Assembly (NCBI GenBank): GCA_965247355.1
Contig: OZ252011.1
Location: forward strand, 992,001 to 1,056,000
Direction: 5' to 3'
Source: RHLJ01 sp965247355
Lineage (GTDB): Bacteria; Bacteroidota; Rhodothermia; Balneolales; Balneolaceae
DNA: 64,000 nt
In this document: piece by piece, positions 9,290 to 18,398 of the stretch
How the letters are laid out: each line of letters opens with the position of its first letter
How positions within the stretch are numbered: the first letter of the stretch is position 1
The notes under the pieces: model-generated
The model's input: the letters and a program-made list of their open reading frames with translations, nothing else
Database searches by the model: none
What the model was told of the DNA's origin: nothing
Program-made: the position numbers and the translations under genes

Positions 9290-9826
9290 TTAAGAAAATA
9301 AATTTATTAAAAATTTTATATGCTCATTCAATTCTTTTTTAATTAAAACAGTACCTTCTCTTATATCTTCTCTTGGAACATTGGCTGCAAAGTTTAGCGT
9401 TTTAAGTTTCTTTGTCACTGACTTCACTTTCATACCTTCAAATCCAGTGGGTCTAAGAAGTGATACTGCATTCATAAAACCAGAAAGTTCATCGCAAGCA
9501 AAAAGATACCGTTCTATTTCTGTTTCCGGTTTTTTTCCGGTTCGATCAGGTGCATGAGCTTTAATTGCATTTAATATTGCTCCAGAATAGCCCAATTCAG
9601 GCAAAATCTCATCTACTGCTTTATTAGGGTGATCATCAGGAAACTTCTCCCAATCCAAATCATGGAGTAATCCTGCCGCCCACCACTCCTCAATTTCTTT
9701 CTCATCTTTTCCAAGATCTCGAGCATAAGCTTCCATTGCATCAGCAACCATCCTACAATGCTGGTTTAAACTTTCTCCTTCAACATAAGTGTTTAACAGC
9801 TCTAAACTCTTTTCTCGTGATATCAT
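9290..9826 (-). CDS. HD-superfamily hydrolase (COG2316-like)
   Basis: A 178-residue cytosolic HD-domain protein. The metal-site residues are H23, the H55-D56 pair in GLLHDLDWE, and histidines at 66 and 91. The downstream block with ACDELSGFMNAV, LLRP and KSVTKKLK followed by FAANVPRED is typical of a conserved family of predicted HD phosphohydrolases whose substrate I do not know. It is separated from the SpoIIE gene by 89 AT-rich bases and from the divergent cytochrome operon by 133 bases, so it may be a single-gene unit. Confidence 0.87.
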   Translation of the reverse strand: MISREKSLELLNTYVEGESLNQHCRMVADAMEAYARDLGKDEKEIEEWWAAGLLHDLDWEKFPDDHPNKAVDEILPELGYSGAILNAIKAHAPDRTGKKPETEIERYLFACDELSGFMNAVSLLRPTGFEGMKVKSVTKKLKTLNFAANVPREDIREGTVLIKKELNEHIKFLINLFS

Positions 9827-9959
9827 AATATTTGTTTTCTTGAGTACTTATTAATTTCTTATCAATAAAGCTTTTCTACAATTATTATTAGAATTATATA
9901 AAACAAAATAATATTACTCTTTTTAAATCCATTTGAACATATAGCTCGTATTATAAACT

Positions 9960-10358
9960 ATGAAAAAAATACTATTACCCACGTTTATTGTTTTCTATTT
10001 CTTTTCTTCTAATTGCCTTACAAATGTAGAGGATAATACAGGTGAAATTCCTGATCAGCCAATAAGTTTTCAATCCGATATTCAACCTATAATGAATAGC
10101 AAATGTAATTCATGTCATAGTAATGGAGAAGCTGGGTTTAATTCCACTTCATATCAAGCTATTATTGATAGTGAAAGTCCTTCTAACAAATATGATAGCA
10201 AACATGTTATACCGGAAGATGCTGACAATAGCCCGCTTATTAATAAATTATTCCCAAGTCCTCGATTCGGATCAAGAATGCCGTTGGGTGGTTCTCTCAG
10301 TGGAGATGATATTGAAAAAATCCGTGCATGGATAAATGACGGTGCACAAAACAATTAA
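9960..10358 (+). CDS. Small exported mono-haem c-type cytochrome
   Basis: A 132-residue exported protein with one CxxCH haem site (C49, C52, H53) and a later RMPLGG segment that likely supplies the axial methionine. The pattern MPxGGxLSxxxIxxIRxWIxxGA at the C-terminus is that of planctomycete-type single-haem domains. The N-terminal hydrophobic stretch ends SSNC, a weak lipobox-like sequence, so it may be a lipoprotein. The following YceI and DUF5777 genes are closely spaced (4 bases, then a 1-base overlap), an association I recognise from Bacteroidota. A role in periplasmic electron transfer is inferred. Confidence 0.85.
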   Translation: MKKILLPTFIVFYFFSSNCLTNVEDNTGEIPDQPISFQSDIQPIMNSKCNSCHSNGEAGFNSTSYQAIIDSESPSNKYDSKHVIPEDADNSPLINKLFPSPRFGSRMPLGGSLSGDDIEKIRAWINDGAQNN

Positions 10359-10362
10359 CACT

Positions 10363-10908
10363 ATGAAAAACCTATTTATACTTTTTGCTTTTGCTACTCT
10401 TTCGTTTTCTGTGTCCGCTCAATCGTTTTATTCAGAAACAGGAACTGCTAAGTTTACTTCAAGTGTACCTCTTCACAATTTCACAGGTACATCTGAAAGC
10501 CTGGTGGGTATGATTAAGCTTGATGATATGTCAGTCGATTTCTATATCGACCTTGAAACATTGGATACCGGAAATGCTAAGCGAGACAAAGACATGCTTA
10601 TCACACTTGAAACTGAAAAGTATCCTTTCGGAGAATTTTTTGGAGAGATTGTTTCCGATTTTGATGCTTCAAGCACAGCAGAACAACCGGTTACAGTAAA
10701 AGGTGATTTCACTATACATGGGCAAAGTAAAGAAGTTGAAATCGACGGGACAATCACCAAAACACAAGATGGATTAATGGTAAAAGCTTCCTGGATATTA
10801 AATCTTGATGATTATGATATTACCCCTCCAAGACTACTTCTTATTAAAGTTGATGAAGAGCAAGCTATTGAAATTGAGGTTTTACTTAAACCTATGGAGG
10901 AAGAATAA
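10363..10908 (+). CDS. YceI-family periplasmic lipocalin-like protein
   Basis: I place the start at the ATG at 10363, giving 181 residues with a clean signal peptide (MKNLFILFAFATLSFSVSAQ). An upstream in-frame ATG at 10336 would add nine residues inside the cytochrome gene and spoil the signal. The YceI fold is visible in TAKFTSSVPLHNFTGTS, DKDMLITLETEKYPFGEF and the GDFTIHGQSKEVEI segment. YceI proteins bind polyisoprenoid or amphipathic lipids in a beta-barrel and often accompany cytochromes. The stop overlaps the next start (TAATG), so expression is coupled to the DUF5777 barrel. Confidence 0.9.
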   Translation: MKNLFILFAFATLSFSVSAQSFYSETGTAKFTSSVPLHNFTGTSESLVGMIKLDDMSVDFYIDLETLDTGNAKRDKDMLITLETEKYPFGEFFGEIVSDFDASSTAEQPVTVKGDFTIHGQSKEVEIDGTITKTQDGLMVKASWILNLDDYDITPPRLLLIKVDEEQAIEIEVLLKPMEEE

Positions 10909-11783
10909 TGAAAACTCTTCTACTATCTCTCTTTGTTTCATTTTTCGTATTTGATTCTCTTTCAGCACAGATGCAACGAACTCGTGCCGTTCAGGATGGT
11001 CCGGTTGATGAATTGTTCTTAATTGGTTCAGTTGCTGGAATGAGTACTGTTACTAATTTGGAAGCCAACAATCTGAATAGCCTTATTATGCATAATTTTG
11101 GACTGGTTAGCGGTGGAATAGAAGACTTCTATGGTTTGGATCAGGGAGCAGCTGTGCGACTAGGTTTCGATTATGGAATAACAGATAAGCTTTCTGTTGG
11201 AATTGGACGAACCAGTGTAGAAGACAATGTAGATCTTCGTTTTAAGTATACGGTATTACGACAGCTTAAATCTGATAAAGTACCCGTAGAAGTAGCTGTA
11301 AAGGGTGATCTTGGAGTTACCACTCAAAAAAATAATCGTGGCTTTGAAGATTTTACCTTTGCAGAACGTCTTAATTATTTTGGGTCAGTGATGATAGCTC
11401 GACAGTTTAATGGTAAAATTACCTTTCAGATTGCCCCAATGGTATCTCACTTTAACACTGTTATAGTTGAAACAGTTGGACAACCCGAACCTGAGCATAC
11501 CCATTTTGGAGTCGGATTTGCAGGACGTATTAAGCTTGACGTTCGAAAATCTCTTACTTTTGAGTACTTACCAGTTTTAGGAGAACGAACTGAAGGGACA
11601 AAAAACCATTTCGCCTTAGGATATGAAATTGAAACCGGAGGTCATGTATTTCAAATGTTTTTTATGGCAGGACAATGGTTCACTGAACAGCACCTTCTAG
11701 CCAGAAATACTAATAACTTCTTTGCAGGAGATTTCAGACTTGGTTTTAATGTAAACCGAATTTTTAGCTTAGGTAAGAAGTAA
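10908..11783 (+). CDS. DUF5777 family outer-membrane beta-barrel protein
   Basis: A 291-residue exported protein: signal peptide (1-20, ending SLSAQ) followed by alternating amphipathic strands and aromatic girdles typical of an outer-membrane barrel (for example LGFDYGITDKLSVGIGRTS, HFGVGFAGRIKLD). The sequence fits DUF5777, whose members sit with YceI and cytochrome genes. Its start overlaps the YceI stop by one base. It may anchor or feed a lipid or electron-carrier system, but that is inference. It converges with the minus-strand TM2 gene 12 bases away, without room for a separate terminator. Confidence 0.82.
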   Translation: MKTLLLSLFVSFFVFDSLSAQMQRTRAVQDGPVDELFLIGSVAGMSTVTNLEANNLNSLIMHNFGLVSGGIEDFYGLDQGAAVRLGFDYGITDKLSVGIGRTSVEDNVDLRFKYTVLRQLKSDKVPVEVAVKGDLGVTTQKNNRGFEDFTFAERLNYFGSVMIARQFNGKITFQIAPMVSHFNTVIVETVGQPEPEHTHFGVGFAGRIKLDVRKSLTFEYLPVLGERTEGTKNHFALGYEIETGGHVFQMFFMAGQWFTEQHLLARNTNNFFAGDFRLGFNVNRIFSLGKK

Positions 11784-11795
11784 GAACCCTTAGAT

Positions 11796-12137
11796 TCAAA
11801 GCATAGATTTAATTTCCTGAGCTACCCCCCTGTTAAACTGGAAAGTAAGATCTTTATAGTTTACCAAATCAACGATTATTCCGATTAAACATAATCCAGC
11901 TGTAAAAAAGTACAGGACTCCCATTCCAATTTGATTAAGAACGACACGGTGCACTCCGGCTAATCCTATAAATCCAAGTAGACATAAAATCATAATCGTT
12001 TGCGGATCCTTTCTTCTCGCCTTATATACATTAGAAAATTTCATTATTTGTTCGTCGTTCATATCACTGAACATTTTGCCCAGATATAAAGCTTCATCCC
12101 CCTGAGCTTCTGGCACATAATCCAATACCTTAGACAT
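11796..12137 (-). CDS. TM2 domain membrane protein
   Basis: A 113-residue protein with an N-terminal cytosolic segment of about 45 residues (charged, containing MSDxNDEQ-like MFSDMNDEQ) and a TM2 domain. Two membrane helices (about 48-65 and 72-92) flank a short loop with LGFIGLAGVHR, the TM2 signature Gly-x-x-Gly-x-His-Arg. A basic tail follows. It overlaps the DUF2752 gene by 8 bases and is the last gene of the long exopolysaccharide operon. TM2 proteins have no settled function; its place here suggests an accessory to export or envelope remodelling. Confidence 0.85.
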   Translation of the reverse strand: MSKVLDYVPEAQGDEALYLGKMFSDMNDEQIMKFSNVYKARRKDPQTIMILCLLGFIGLAGVHRVVLNQIGMGVLYFFTAGLCLIGIIVDLVNYKDLTFQFNRGVAQEIKSML

Positions 12138-12438
12138 TATAGTCCTCCTGTAAATCCATTTTTTGTTTTTGTATCAAGTTCTTCCAAATTGTAATAATTC
12201 TTGCACTAAGTCCAACTACGACAATTGGTCCCATAAGATTCGCTTCTAAGGCTGCTTTATATTCTCCTCTGAACAAAAAGGCGATAGAATGTCCCAGTCC
12301 TTCTCCAGGACAATATTTAAAACCAAGTGCATCAAAGAAACACAAGGAAGTACCTTCTACATACGGATTCATGGTTGCCATTAACAAAAGGCCAATGAAA
12401 AATACCATCCATTCACTATGTAGGTGGATCAACTTCAT
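12130..12438 (-). CDS. DUF2752 family membrane protein
   Basis: A 102-residue protein with two membrane segments (about 8-25 and 65-85) and the DUF2752 core: a Cys-containing stretch SLCFFDALGFKYCPGEGLGHSIAFLFRGEY, here described by its key residues C32, C38-P39-G40 and the G42-L-G-H turn. It begins 3 bases after the deacetylase-barrel gene and overlaps the TM2 gene by 8 bases, so all three are translated from one message. The function of DUF2752 is unknown. DUF2752 and TM2 genes frequently occur together, so the pair may be independent of polysaccharide synthesis and merely appended. Confidence 0.82.
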   Translation of the reverse strand: MKLIHLHSEWMVFFIGLLLMATMNPYVEGTSLCFFDALGFKYCPGEGLGHSIAFLFRGEYKAALEANLMGPIVVVGLSARIITIWKNLIQKQKMDLQEDYNV

Positions 12439-12441
12439 GTG

Positions 12442-15400
12442 TTATCGAGTAACTTTGGGTAATTTCTTTCTAAAATAGTAAGACAATGTAAAGAAGAGAC
12501 GGTTCGAACTGTATATTTTACTTGTAGAAATCTCAGTTCCAAGTCTAAGCTCCCAATATTGTTTAAACTTGTGATCAAGTTGAAGCCTTCCTGTTCCAAA
12601 TATCCCTTCTGAAAACTCATGTCTTGCCATTAATTCTAATTCCAACTTAGTGAAAAAATCAAAAGTATCTGGTTTTCTATATCTAAAATCTACACCTAAA
12701 CCTTGTTCAAAATATTGATCAGGAGTGAAATACGGGATTCCTGAATTAAAGTTTTCGGAAGCATCAGACCAGCTTAATGAAGCTATCGGACGAGCTCTTA
12801 ATTTTTCTGTTGTAATCTGGTAATGAAATCTTCCAGTTGCTTCATATTCCGTAACTGAATTTGTATAGTACGTTCCGGCTCCAGATAAAGAAGTTACCCA
12901 CTTTTCACTCCAATTATCCTCTCTGTAGCCTTCAAATCGAAACTTATTAAAGTTATTAATTACCGACTGGTTTGTTAATTCAGGGCCAAATGAGAGCTTT
13001 CCAGAAGTGAATGATTTAGCTCCTGAATGAGAAAGCGAAGTAAAGAGTTCAGTTAAAAAGTCTCCAGAGCCTGAAAATACCCCTCCACCTACTTTAAATT
13101 CATTAGCCTGTTCGGCATATCTGGTCGAAAATTCATATCCCAATCCTGCATAGTTACTTAGTTGGGTACTTCCTGAATTTTCAAAAAATAAATCTTCCAG
13201 TTTAAATAAATGAGTTTGTTGATTTCGGTTCCCAAACTGAGTGGAAAGCCCAAACCTTGCAAAACGGTTATCAAAATTATCATCTCTGTATTCACCAAAA
13301 GCTGAAAGCCTTACCCCTTCTGTCCATCTCATTTCATCTTTAAGTCTTGCTTTTTCTTTGTCACTAAAAAAAGCAGGGTATTTACTGTACAGTGATTTCC
13401 GCTCTTCATAACTAAAATACTGCATTTCATTATTAATGAGTTGATGCCCGGTACTGTTCCCTTTAGGATTTTTTAAGAATAGTGGATAGAGAACTTCCCT
13501 GCCTTCTTCAACGAATCCTTCATAATAGAGTTCTGTACCAATTTGAACCCTAAGGCTATCGTTTTCAGGGTTGTCTTCAAGTAAGCGGATTGCCTTTTGT
13601 TGATATTCTGAATACAAATTAAGTTGAGCCAACCAATTCAATTTTATTGACTCACTAAAACCTTCAGCTCTGTTAGCCCAATACAAAGCTCTTGGATAGT
13701 TATTCAAATCATAGCCATAAATAAATGCGAAATTTGTTGCAAACGGATCCAGTTGTGGATGTACAGAAGCAGGAAAACCTTCCAGAAGTTCTATAGTCGT
13801 TTCAGAGGAATCATAAAAAAAGGACCGCTGTATAGTATATGCATACAATGAATCTGTATCCGGATTAAGTTGGATCAGTCGCAGAAGTTCAGGTTTTATA
13901 ATTGGCCAGTTTTCCTGGTTTTCAATCAACCGTGTATACTGAAGTACAATGGCTTCATTATTCGGATTTAACTCCTTTTCTCTCAAAGCCCACCTCAGAT
14001 TAAACTCTTCGCTATATAAATCAAGTTGTTGAACAGCAAAATCCTTCACGTCTATCACTTCCTGACTACGATATCTTAACCAAAGTCTTTCCAAAAAGTT
14101 CTCAGCCTGATTAGTAAGCCCCTCCCACCCATAGTAAGTAAAAAGACGTTCAAGATCATTTTGAGCCCATTTAGGAGAACTAAGTAACCGTCTTTCCAGA
14201 ATAAGTATCGCTCTTCGAATTTCACTAAACTCTATACTTAGAGTAATTAAATTTTCCTGATTTCTTATGTTATCAGGATTGTTATTGTAAGCACGAATCG
14301 CATCCTCAAGACGTGTATCAACCCAATCTTCAGATAACAATTCCGGATTGGTTATCAAATTCCCAAATTCATCCGTAAACTCAGTTTGATACTGTCTGCT
14401 TCTCACAATTACATCATTAACCTGTGCTGTTTTAAATTGATTATCATATCGATATTTAGGATCGAAATTTGGTACGACCAAGGAATCCTGTTTAGTACTA
14501 AATTGATATAATGCACCATCCCATAGCTTTGAAATACTAAAATCTACATTATTATGAGCTAGTTCTTCCTCAAATTCTTCTGCATTAGCTTCACTTACAT
14601 ATGCAAACCAATAATGCTCTTCCTGGTTAGATTTAGATTCATAACCCGGATTTAGTAGAGGAATGAATGTACGATTGTATTGATTTTCTTTATGTAGGAC
14701 AAAACTGTTCTGCCAGTCTTCAGTTATAGCTCCTGCTTCATTACCGGCCAAATACCTTAGTGTTGGGTATCTTTCATTAGTAAATAGAACACGGTCTCTG
14801 AATACATGATATAATCCATAACCATAAACAGGATGTGTTTTCCAGCCTAGTTTTAAAGGGTTTCTGCTTCTAAATTCATCTTCTTCACGTTGTGATACCT
14901 GAAATACGTCATCCGGGTGAATAAAATGAGTCCAGATCCCCGTTAGTAACTGCATCCCTTGCTGTTCAAATAATGAGTTCTCATTCATACTAAACCCACT
15001 TGATATCCTTGGGTAATCAAATAATCGGTCATCAGGAGCATAGGGTTCATAGCCAAACTCTCTTCCTGTACCAAGCTCTAATTCACCAAGGTATAATGAT
15101 GACATATATCGGATGGAGGGCATCCCTTTCATAATAGCTGAGATACCTGTTGAATCGATATAATTTGTTGGAGGTACATATGTAATGGGTAAATCTCCCA
15201 TACGATCTATACGCCAACGTTTACGGGCTGCATATACTGAGCTAGCCATAAAATTCACATTATCCCAATCTTCCAGCCAAAGTGAAAAATGATTGTATCC
15301 ATGGAAAGCCAACTCATGTCGTGATTCGAGAATATTTCTGGCAACAAATGAACTCGCATCTACTTGCCTGCCATTTACAAAGGTCTTACCTGCAGTCCAT

Positions 15401-16350
15401 TCATCAAAATCAAATGGAGGAGTTACGTTTGCATTATAGTTAAAGGCAGTCATAGCTGAGTACGAGATATCAAATGTATCTGCAAAAGCCTTCATATCTG
15501 GCCACCAAATGTTTGCGACAAACTCAGAATGGGTAACGTCGTATTCCTGATCTATAGGAGGTAGTTTTTCATTATACAATGGTGCTGGAAAATCATCCAG
15601 AAAAATAGTGGCTACGTTGGCAACACTGTAAGGGATTCCATCAAGCCCTTTCAAAATAGTAGAGAAAATCAACCCTCTATAAAGCTTTTCGTATAGCAGA
15701 TTACTGTTTATTGTAACGACCTCACCCAAGCCAACTTTATTTATTATTACCAGCGGATATTCAGGATCATTACCGGCAGCTGCTGCAATTTCTACATCAC
15801 TTTTAAATTGATCAGCAGCTAATCCTTTATGTGGTAATTCTGCAGGAGCATAGTAGGTTTTACCAGCATGTTGTGGAAAAATGTTCTTATGTAGATAAAC
15901 TCCTTTGGCAGTTGAATCAACTGAAAAATCTGTAAATGGCAAAATTCCTTGTAAAAAAGAAAAATCATCGTAAAAAACAGCACCTAAAAAAACGATGTTA
16001 TTTCCATTAGCAACAAAAGTTATCAATCTTTCAATTTCAGGTGGACTTAATTGAGAAATTAATTCAGATGCAACCACAATTGTACGAACAGAAGGTTTTA
16101 TATCAAGTCCTTCTGATATTAAACCTAAATCAATAGTTTCTACTGGAAACTTTGCGTATTGCATCGCTATTGTTACATGATTCGTTAAAGCAGTGCTAAG
16201 AGTATCCTGACGATGTTTTATAACCAACACAATAGGATCCTGATCGATAAGTCCAGATGCATCAATTCTTACCCTGTTATTGAACTCACAATTCGTTCCA
16301 ATTAAGAGAAGTATCAAAAGAAGTAAAAGTACATTATTCCTGAATCGCAT
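12442..16350 (-). CDS. Polysaccharide deacetylase - TPR - outer-membrane beta-barrel fusion (PelA/PelB-like)
   Basis: A 1302-residue exported protein; I start at the ATG at 16350 because GAGGAAGG lies just upstream and the signal peptide then begins MRFRNNVLLLLLILL (the ATG at 16380 adds ten residues). Numbered from there: possible lipid-anchor Cys21; a DUF2194-like region (about 30-235); a carbohydrate-esterase-4-like deacetylase with FLDD (D252-D253), HGYNH (H350, H354) and FIHPDD (H478, D480); TPR-like helices (about 680-985); and a C-terminal strand-rich barrel (about 1000-1302). In Pseudomonas the deacetylase (PelA) and the TPR-barrel exporter (PelB) are separate interacting proteins. 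Here they appear joined, so it would modify and export polymer at the outer membrane. Domain calls are by eye. Confidence 0.75.
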   Translation of the reverse strand: MRFRNNVLLLLLILLLIGTNCEFNNRVRIDASGLIDQDPIVLVIKHRQDTLSTALTNHVTIAMQYAKFPVETIDLGLISEGLDIKPSVRTIVVASELISQLSPPEIERLITFVANGNNIVFLGAVFYDDFSFLQGILPFTDFSVDSTAKGVYLHKNIFPQHAGKTYYAPAELPHKGLAADQFKSDVEIAAAAGNDPEYPLVIINKVGLGEVVTINSNLLYEKLYRGLIFSTILKGLDGIPYSVANVATIFLDDFPAPLYNEKLPPIDQEYDVTHSEFVANIWWPDMKAFADTFDISYSAMTAFNYNANVTPPFDFDEWTAGKTFVNGRQVDASSFVARNILESRHELAFHGYNHFSLWLEDWDNVNFMASSVYAARKRWRIDRMGDLPITYVPPTNYIDSTGISAIMKGMPSIRYMSSLYLGELELGTGREFGYEPYAPDDRLFDYPRISSGFSMNENSLFEQQGMQLLTGIWTHFIHPDDVFQVSQREEDEFRSRNPLKLGWKTHPVYGYGLYHVFRDRVLFTNERYPTLRYLAGNEAGAITEDWQNSFVLHKENQYNRTFIPLLNPGYESKSNQEEHYWFAYVSEANAEEFEEELAHNNVDFSISKLWDGALYQFSTKQDSLVVPNFDPKYRYDNQFKTAQVNDVIVRSRQYQTEFTDEFGNLITNPELLSEDWVDTRLEDAIRAYNNNPDNIRNQENLITLSIEFSEIRRAILILERRLLSSPKWAQNDLERLFTYYGWEGLTNQAENFLERLWLRYRSQEVIDVKDFAVQQLDLYSEEFNLRWALREKELNPNNEAIVLQYTRLIENQENWPIIKPELLRLIQLNPDTDSLYAYTIQRSFFYDSSETTIELLEGFPASVHPQLDPFATNFAFIYGYDLNNYPRALYWANRAEGFSESIKLNWLAQLNLYSEYQQKAIRLLEDNPENDSLRVQIGTELYYEGFVEEGREVLYPLFLKNPKGNSTGHQLINNEMQYFSYEERKSLYSKYPAFFSDKEKARLKDEMRWTEGVRLSAFGEYRDDNFDNRFARFGLSTQFGNRNQQTHLFKLEDLFFENSGSTQLSNYAGLGYEFSTRYAEQANEFKVGGGVFSGSGDFLTELFTSLSHSGAKSFTSGKLSFGPELTNQSVINNFNKFRFEGYREDNWSEKWVTSLSGAGTYYTNSVTEYEATGRFHYQITTEKLRARPIASLSWSDASENFNSGIPYFTPDQYFEQGLGVDFRYRKPDTFDFFTKLELELMARHEFSEGIFGTGRLQLDHKFKQYWELRLGTEISTSKIYSSNRLFFTLSYYFRKKLPKVTR

Positions 16351-18397
16351 CCGTTCCTTCCTCGTTCTCTGGAAAAACATTCCTTAGTACTGAATTAATC
16401 CTGGATTCTTTCTCTCGATTCACAATTTCGTAAATAATAGCATCTTCACTTTCATAATACACTTGTATATTACGTCCTTCCAGCCCTTCAAATACTTGAA
16501 TCCATTGCTGCATATCGCTCATAGTGCTTTGGGAATTATATAATATTCCCTGCTGAATGCCCGAATATGGTGGCTTTTCAAGAAACAGGAATATGCTTGC
16601 GGGAGGAATATTCTCACCTGCTCTCATTGCCTCAGGAAGAGTTAAATACTGTTGATATAGAGAATCAATTACTCCGTAATTATCCAAAAAGAATTCATAA
16701 TTCATGAAGTAGTGTCTATTCAATGCTAGCTGTCGATCTAGTTCAGGACCAACCGTTGCATAGGTGTAGGGAACCCGATCTCCAACTATTTTATAATAGG
16801 CTTCAAAGAAACCGTTTGGAAGAGTTTCAGGTAAAGCCCGGCTAACTAGTATTCCTTGTTGTAAAAAAATAATGGCGCTCATTAATGCCACAGCAGAACC
16901 AATATTTATAAATCTAAAGACTTTCTTTGATTGCTTTAATAGATAACCAACTAGCCTGGATAAGTTTAGGAAAGCTATTCCTAAAAAAACTGCGATAGTC
17001 AGTGCATAGAACAAGTTTAGTTGATCGGGGTCAATCAGTATGTAAGAAAAAGGGAAATATGGTGTGTACACATACGCTACAAGTGAAAACAGAATCAGAA
17101 ATACTAACTCTTTCTTGTTATCTATCACCTTCAATGCTAGTAACGCGATATTAATAATAATAAATATCCCTGCCGCTATAAGGTAATACACACTAAGTTG
17201 ATCCAAATAAATAACAAGGTTTGGGAAATAACTAAATACAAGAGTATCGAATAGTTCCTGTTGGAAGAAATCCATCAGAGGTACGCCATTATATATACAA
17301 ACAATGATGTATGGACTAATTGCAAGAGTTGCACTCAACACTAAATACAGTACAGCCTTCGTAAGCTTTGTTGAATACTGTTTAACAGGAAGTGTTAGTA
17401 ATCCTAGAAATAAAACAGGAAGAAGGATAATTAAGAAAACAAACAAATTAATCAGTGCGGTAGCAAATACCCCCATAACTATATAAAACCAGTACGCCTT
17501 TTGATCTAAACGAATTTGTCTCAGGAAAAACACACAAGTTGGTATTGCAAAAGTAAGAGCCAATGAAATCGCGTTTGCTTCAACTTCAAGATCCAAAATT
17601 ATTGGTGTTAAATACATGGGTGTGATTGCATATATCGCCATGCCGAAGAGTGCAGCAACAGAATTTTTTTTATCTGTAATGACATTAATAACCCAATAGA
17701 TAATAAGTGCCAGGAAAAAACTTGTTAAGGCCCCTAAAATATGAAGGATCATTTCCGGCGTTACCTGAGTCAGGGTACTAAAAACATTTACAATAACGTA
17801 AAGCCCCTTCGGCTCAGGAATTAAGTCGAAATAATTCTGTAGCGAAAGTGCTTTTACGCTGGTCAACTCGAAATACCAATTTCTGGTAAATGGAGCAGAG
17901 TTTTGAATTGCAGGAATAATACGAATTATAGACGCTGAAAGAGCAATGAATAGAGCGACTACAGAAGGTTCAATAGCAATTCTTTTCCATCCTGTTTTAA
18001 CCCCTCTACCCCTCTGTCTGGCATCTTCAACAAAACGATCCCATACTGTAATCGTATTTTCAATTAACCAAATATGATCTTTAATGATCGTCGTTTCAAT
18101 AAAATTAAAAGACTCAATAAGCGTAAAACCTTCTCTTTTCTTTTTAAAGAGAAACACTAAAAATGGGATGATAATTAAAGTAGTGAGTAAGCTTATGAAA
18201 TCATATAGCCCTAAAACAGTTAACACCATGACGTCAATAATCATGAGCCCTCCAAGCCCGATCCAGGAATACATCAGCTTATCAATACTATTTTCCTTTT
18301 TAATCGACGGAAGAAATAACGGGGCTAGTAATCCAAATAAAAGATAGAAACAAAGTAAAATTCTTAATACGGCAAAAATACTTTGGAATAGATACAT
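16334..18397 (-). CDS. Polytopic membrane protein, GT-C-like, of the Pel-type operon
   Basis: A 687-residue inner-membrane protein with roughly 13 predicted helices. Two or three helices (about 5-80) are followed by a cytosolic loop (about 85-145, basic), a long block of helices (about 145-515), and a C-terminal soluble domain of about 170 residues that should be periplasmic. The large loop after helix 4 (NWYFELTSVKALSLQNYF) and overall plan resemble GT-C glycosyltransferases or O-antigen-ligase/polymerase-like proteins, but I cannot point to a catalytic motif. GAGGGAG precedes the ATG. Its 3' end overlaps the deacetylase-barrel gene by 17 bases. It might replace PelD/PelE as the membrane platform. 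I do not recognise a closer family. Confidence 0.7.
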   Translation of the reverse strand: MYLFQSIFAVLRILLCFYLLFGLLAPLFLPSIKKENSIDKLMYSWIGLGGLMIIDVMVLTVLGLYDFISLLTTLIIIPFLVFLFKKKREGFTLIESFNFIETTIIKDHIWLIENTITVWDRFVEDARQRGRGVKTGWKRIAIEPSVVALFIALSASIIRIIPAIQNSAPFTRNWYFELTSVKALSLQNYFDLIPEPKGLYVIVNVFSTLTQVTPEMILHILGALTSFFLALIIYWVINVITDKKNSVAALFGMAIYAITPMYLTPIILDLEVEANAISLALTFAIPTCVFFLRQIRLDQKAYWFYIVMGVFATALINLFVFLIILLPVLFLGLLTLPVKQYSTKLTKAVLYLVLSATLAISPYIIVCIYNGVPLMDFFQQELFDTLVFSYFPNLVIYLDQLSVYYLIAAGIFIIINIALLALKVIDNKKELVFLILFSLVAYVYTPYFPFSYILIDPDQLNLFYALTIAVFLGIAFLNLSRLVGYLLKQSKKVFRFINIGSAVALMSAIIFLQQGILVSRALPETLPNGFFEAYYKIVGDRVPYTYATVGPELDRQLALNRHYFMNYEFFLDNYGVIDSLYQQYLTLPEAMRAGENIPPASIFLFLEKPPYSGIQQGILYNSQSTMSDMQQWIQVFEGLEGRNIQVYYESEDAIIYEIVNREKESRINSVLRNVFPENEEGTDAIQE
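16356..16363 (-). promoter_or_regulatory. Ribosome binding site choosing the deacetylase-barrel start
   Basis: GAGGAAGG on the minus strand lies 5 bases before the ATG at 16350. The alternative ATG at 16380 has AAGGA directly abutting it, with no spacing, so the internal ATG is preferred. Confidence 0.6.
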
Positions 18398-18398
18398 A

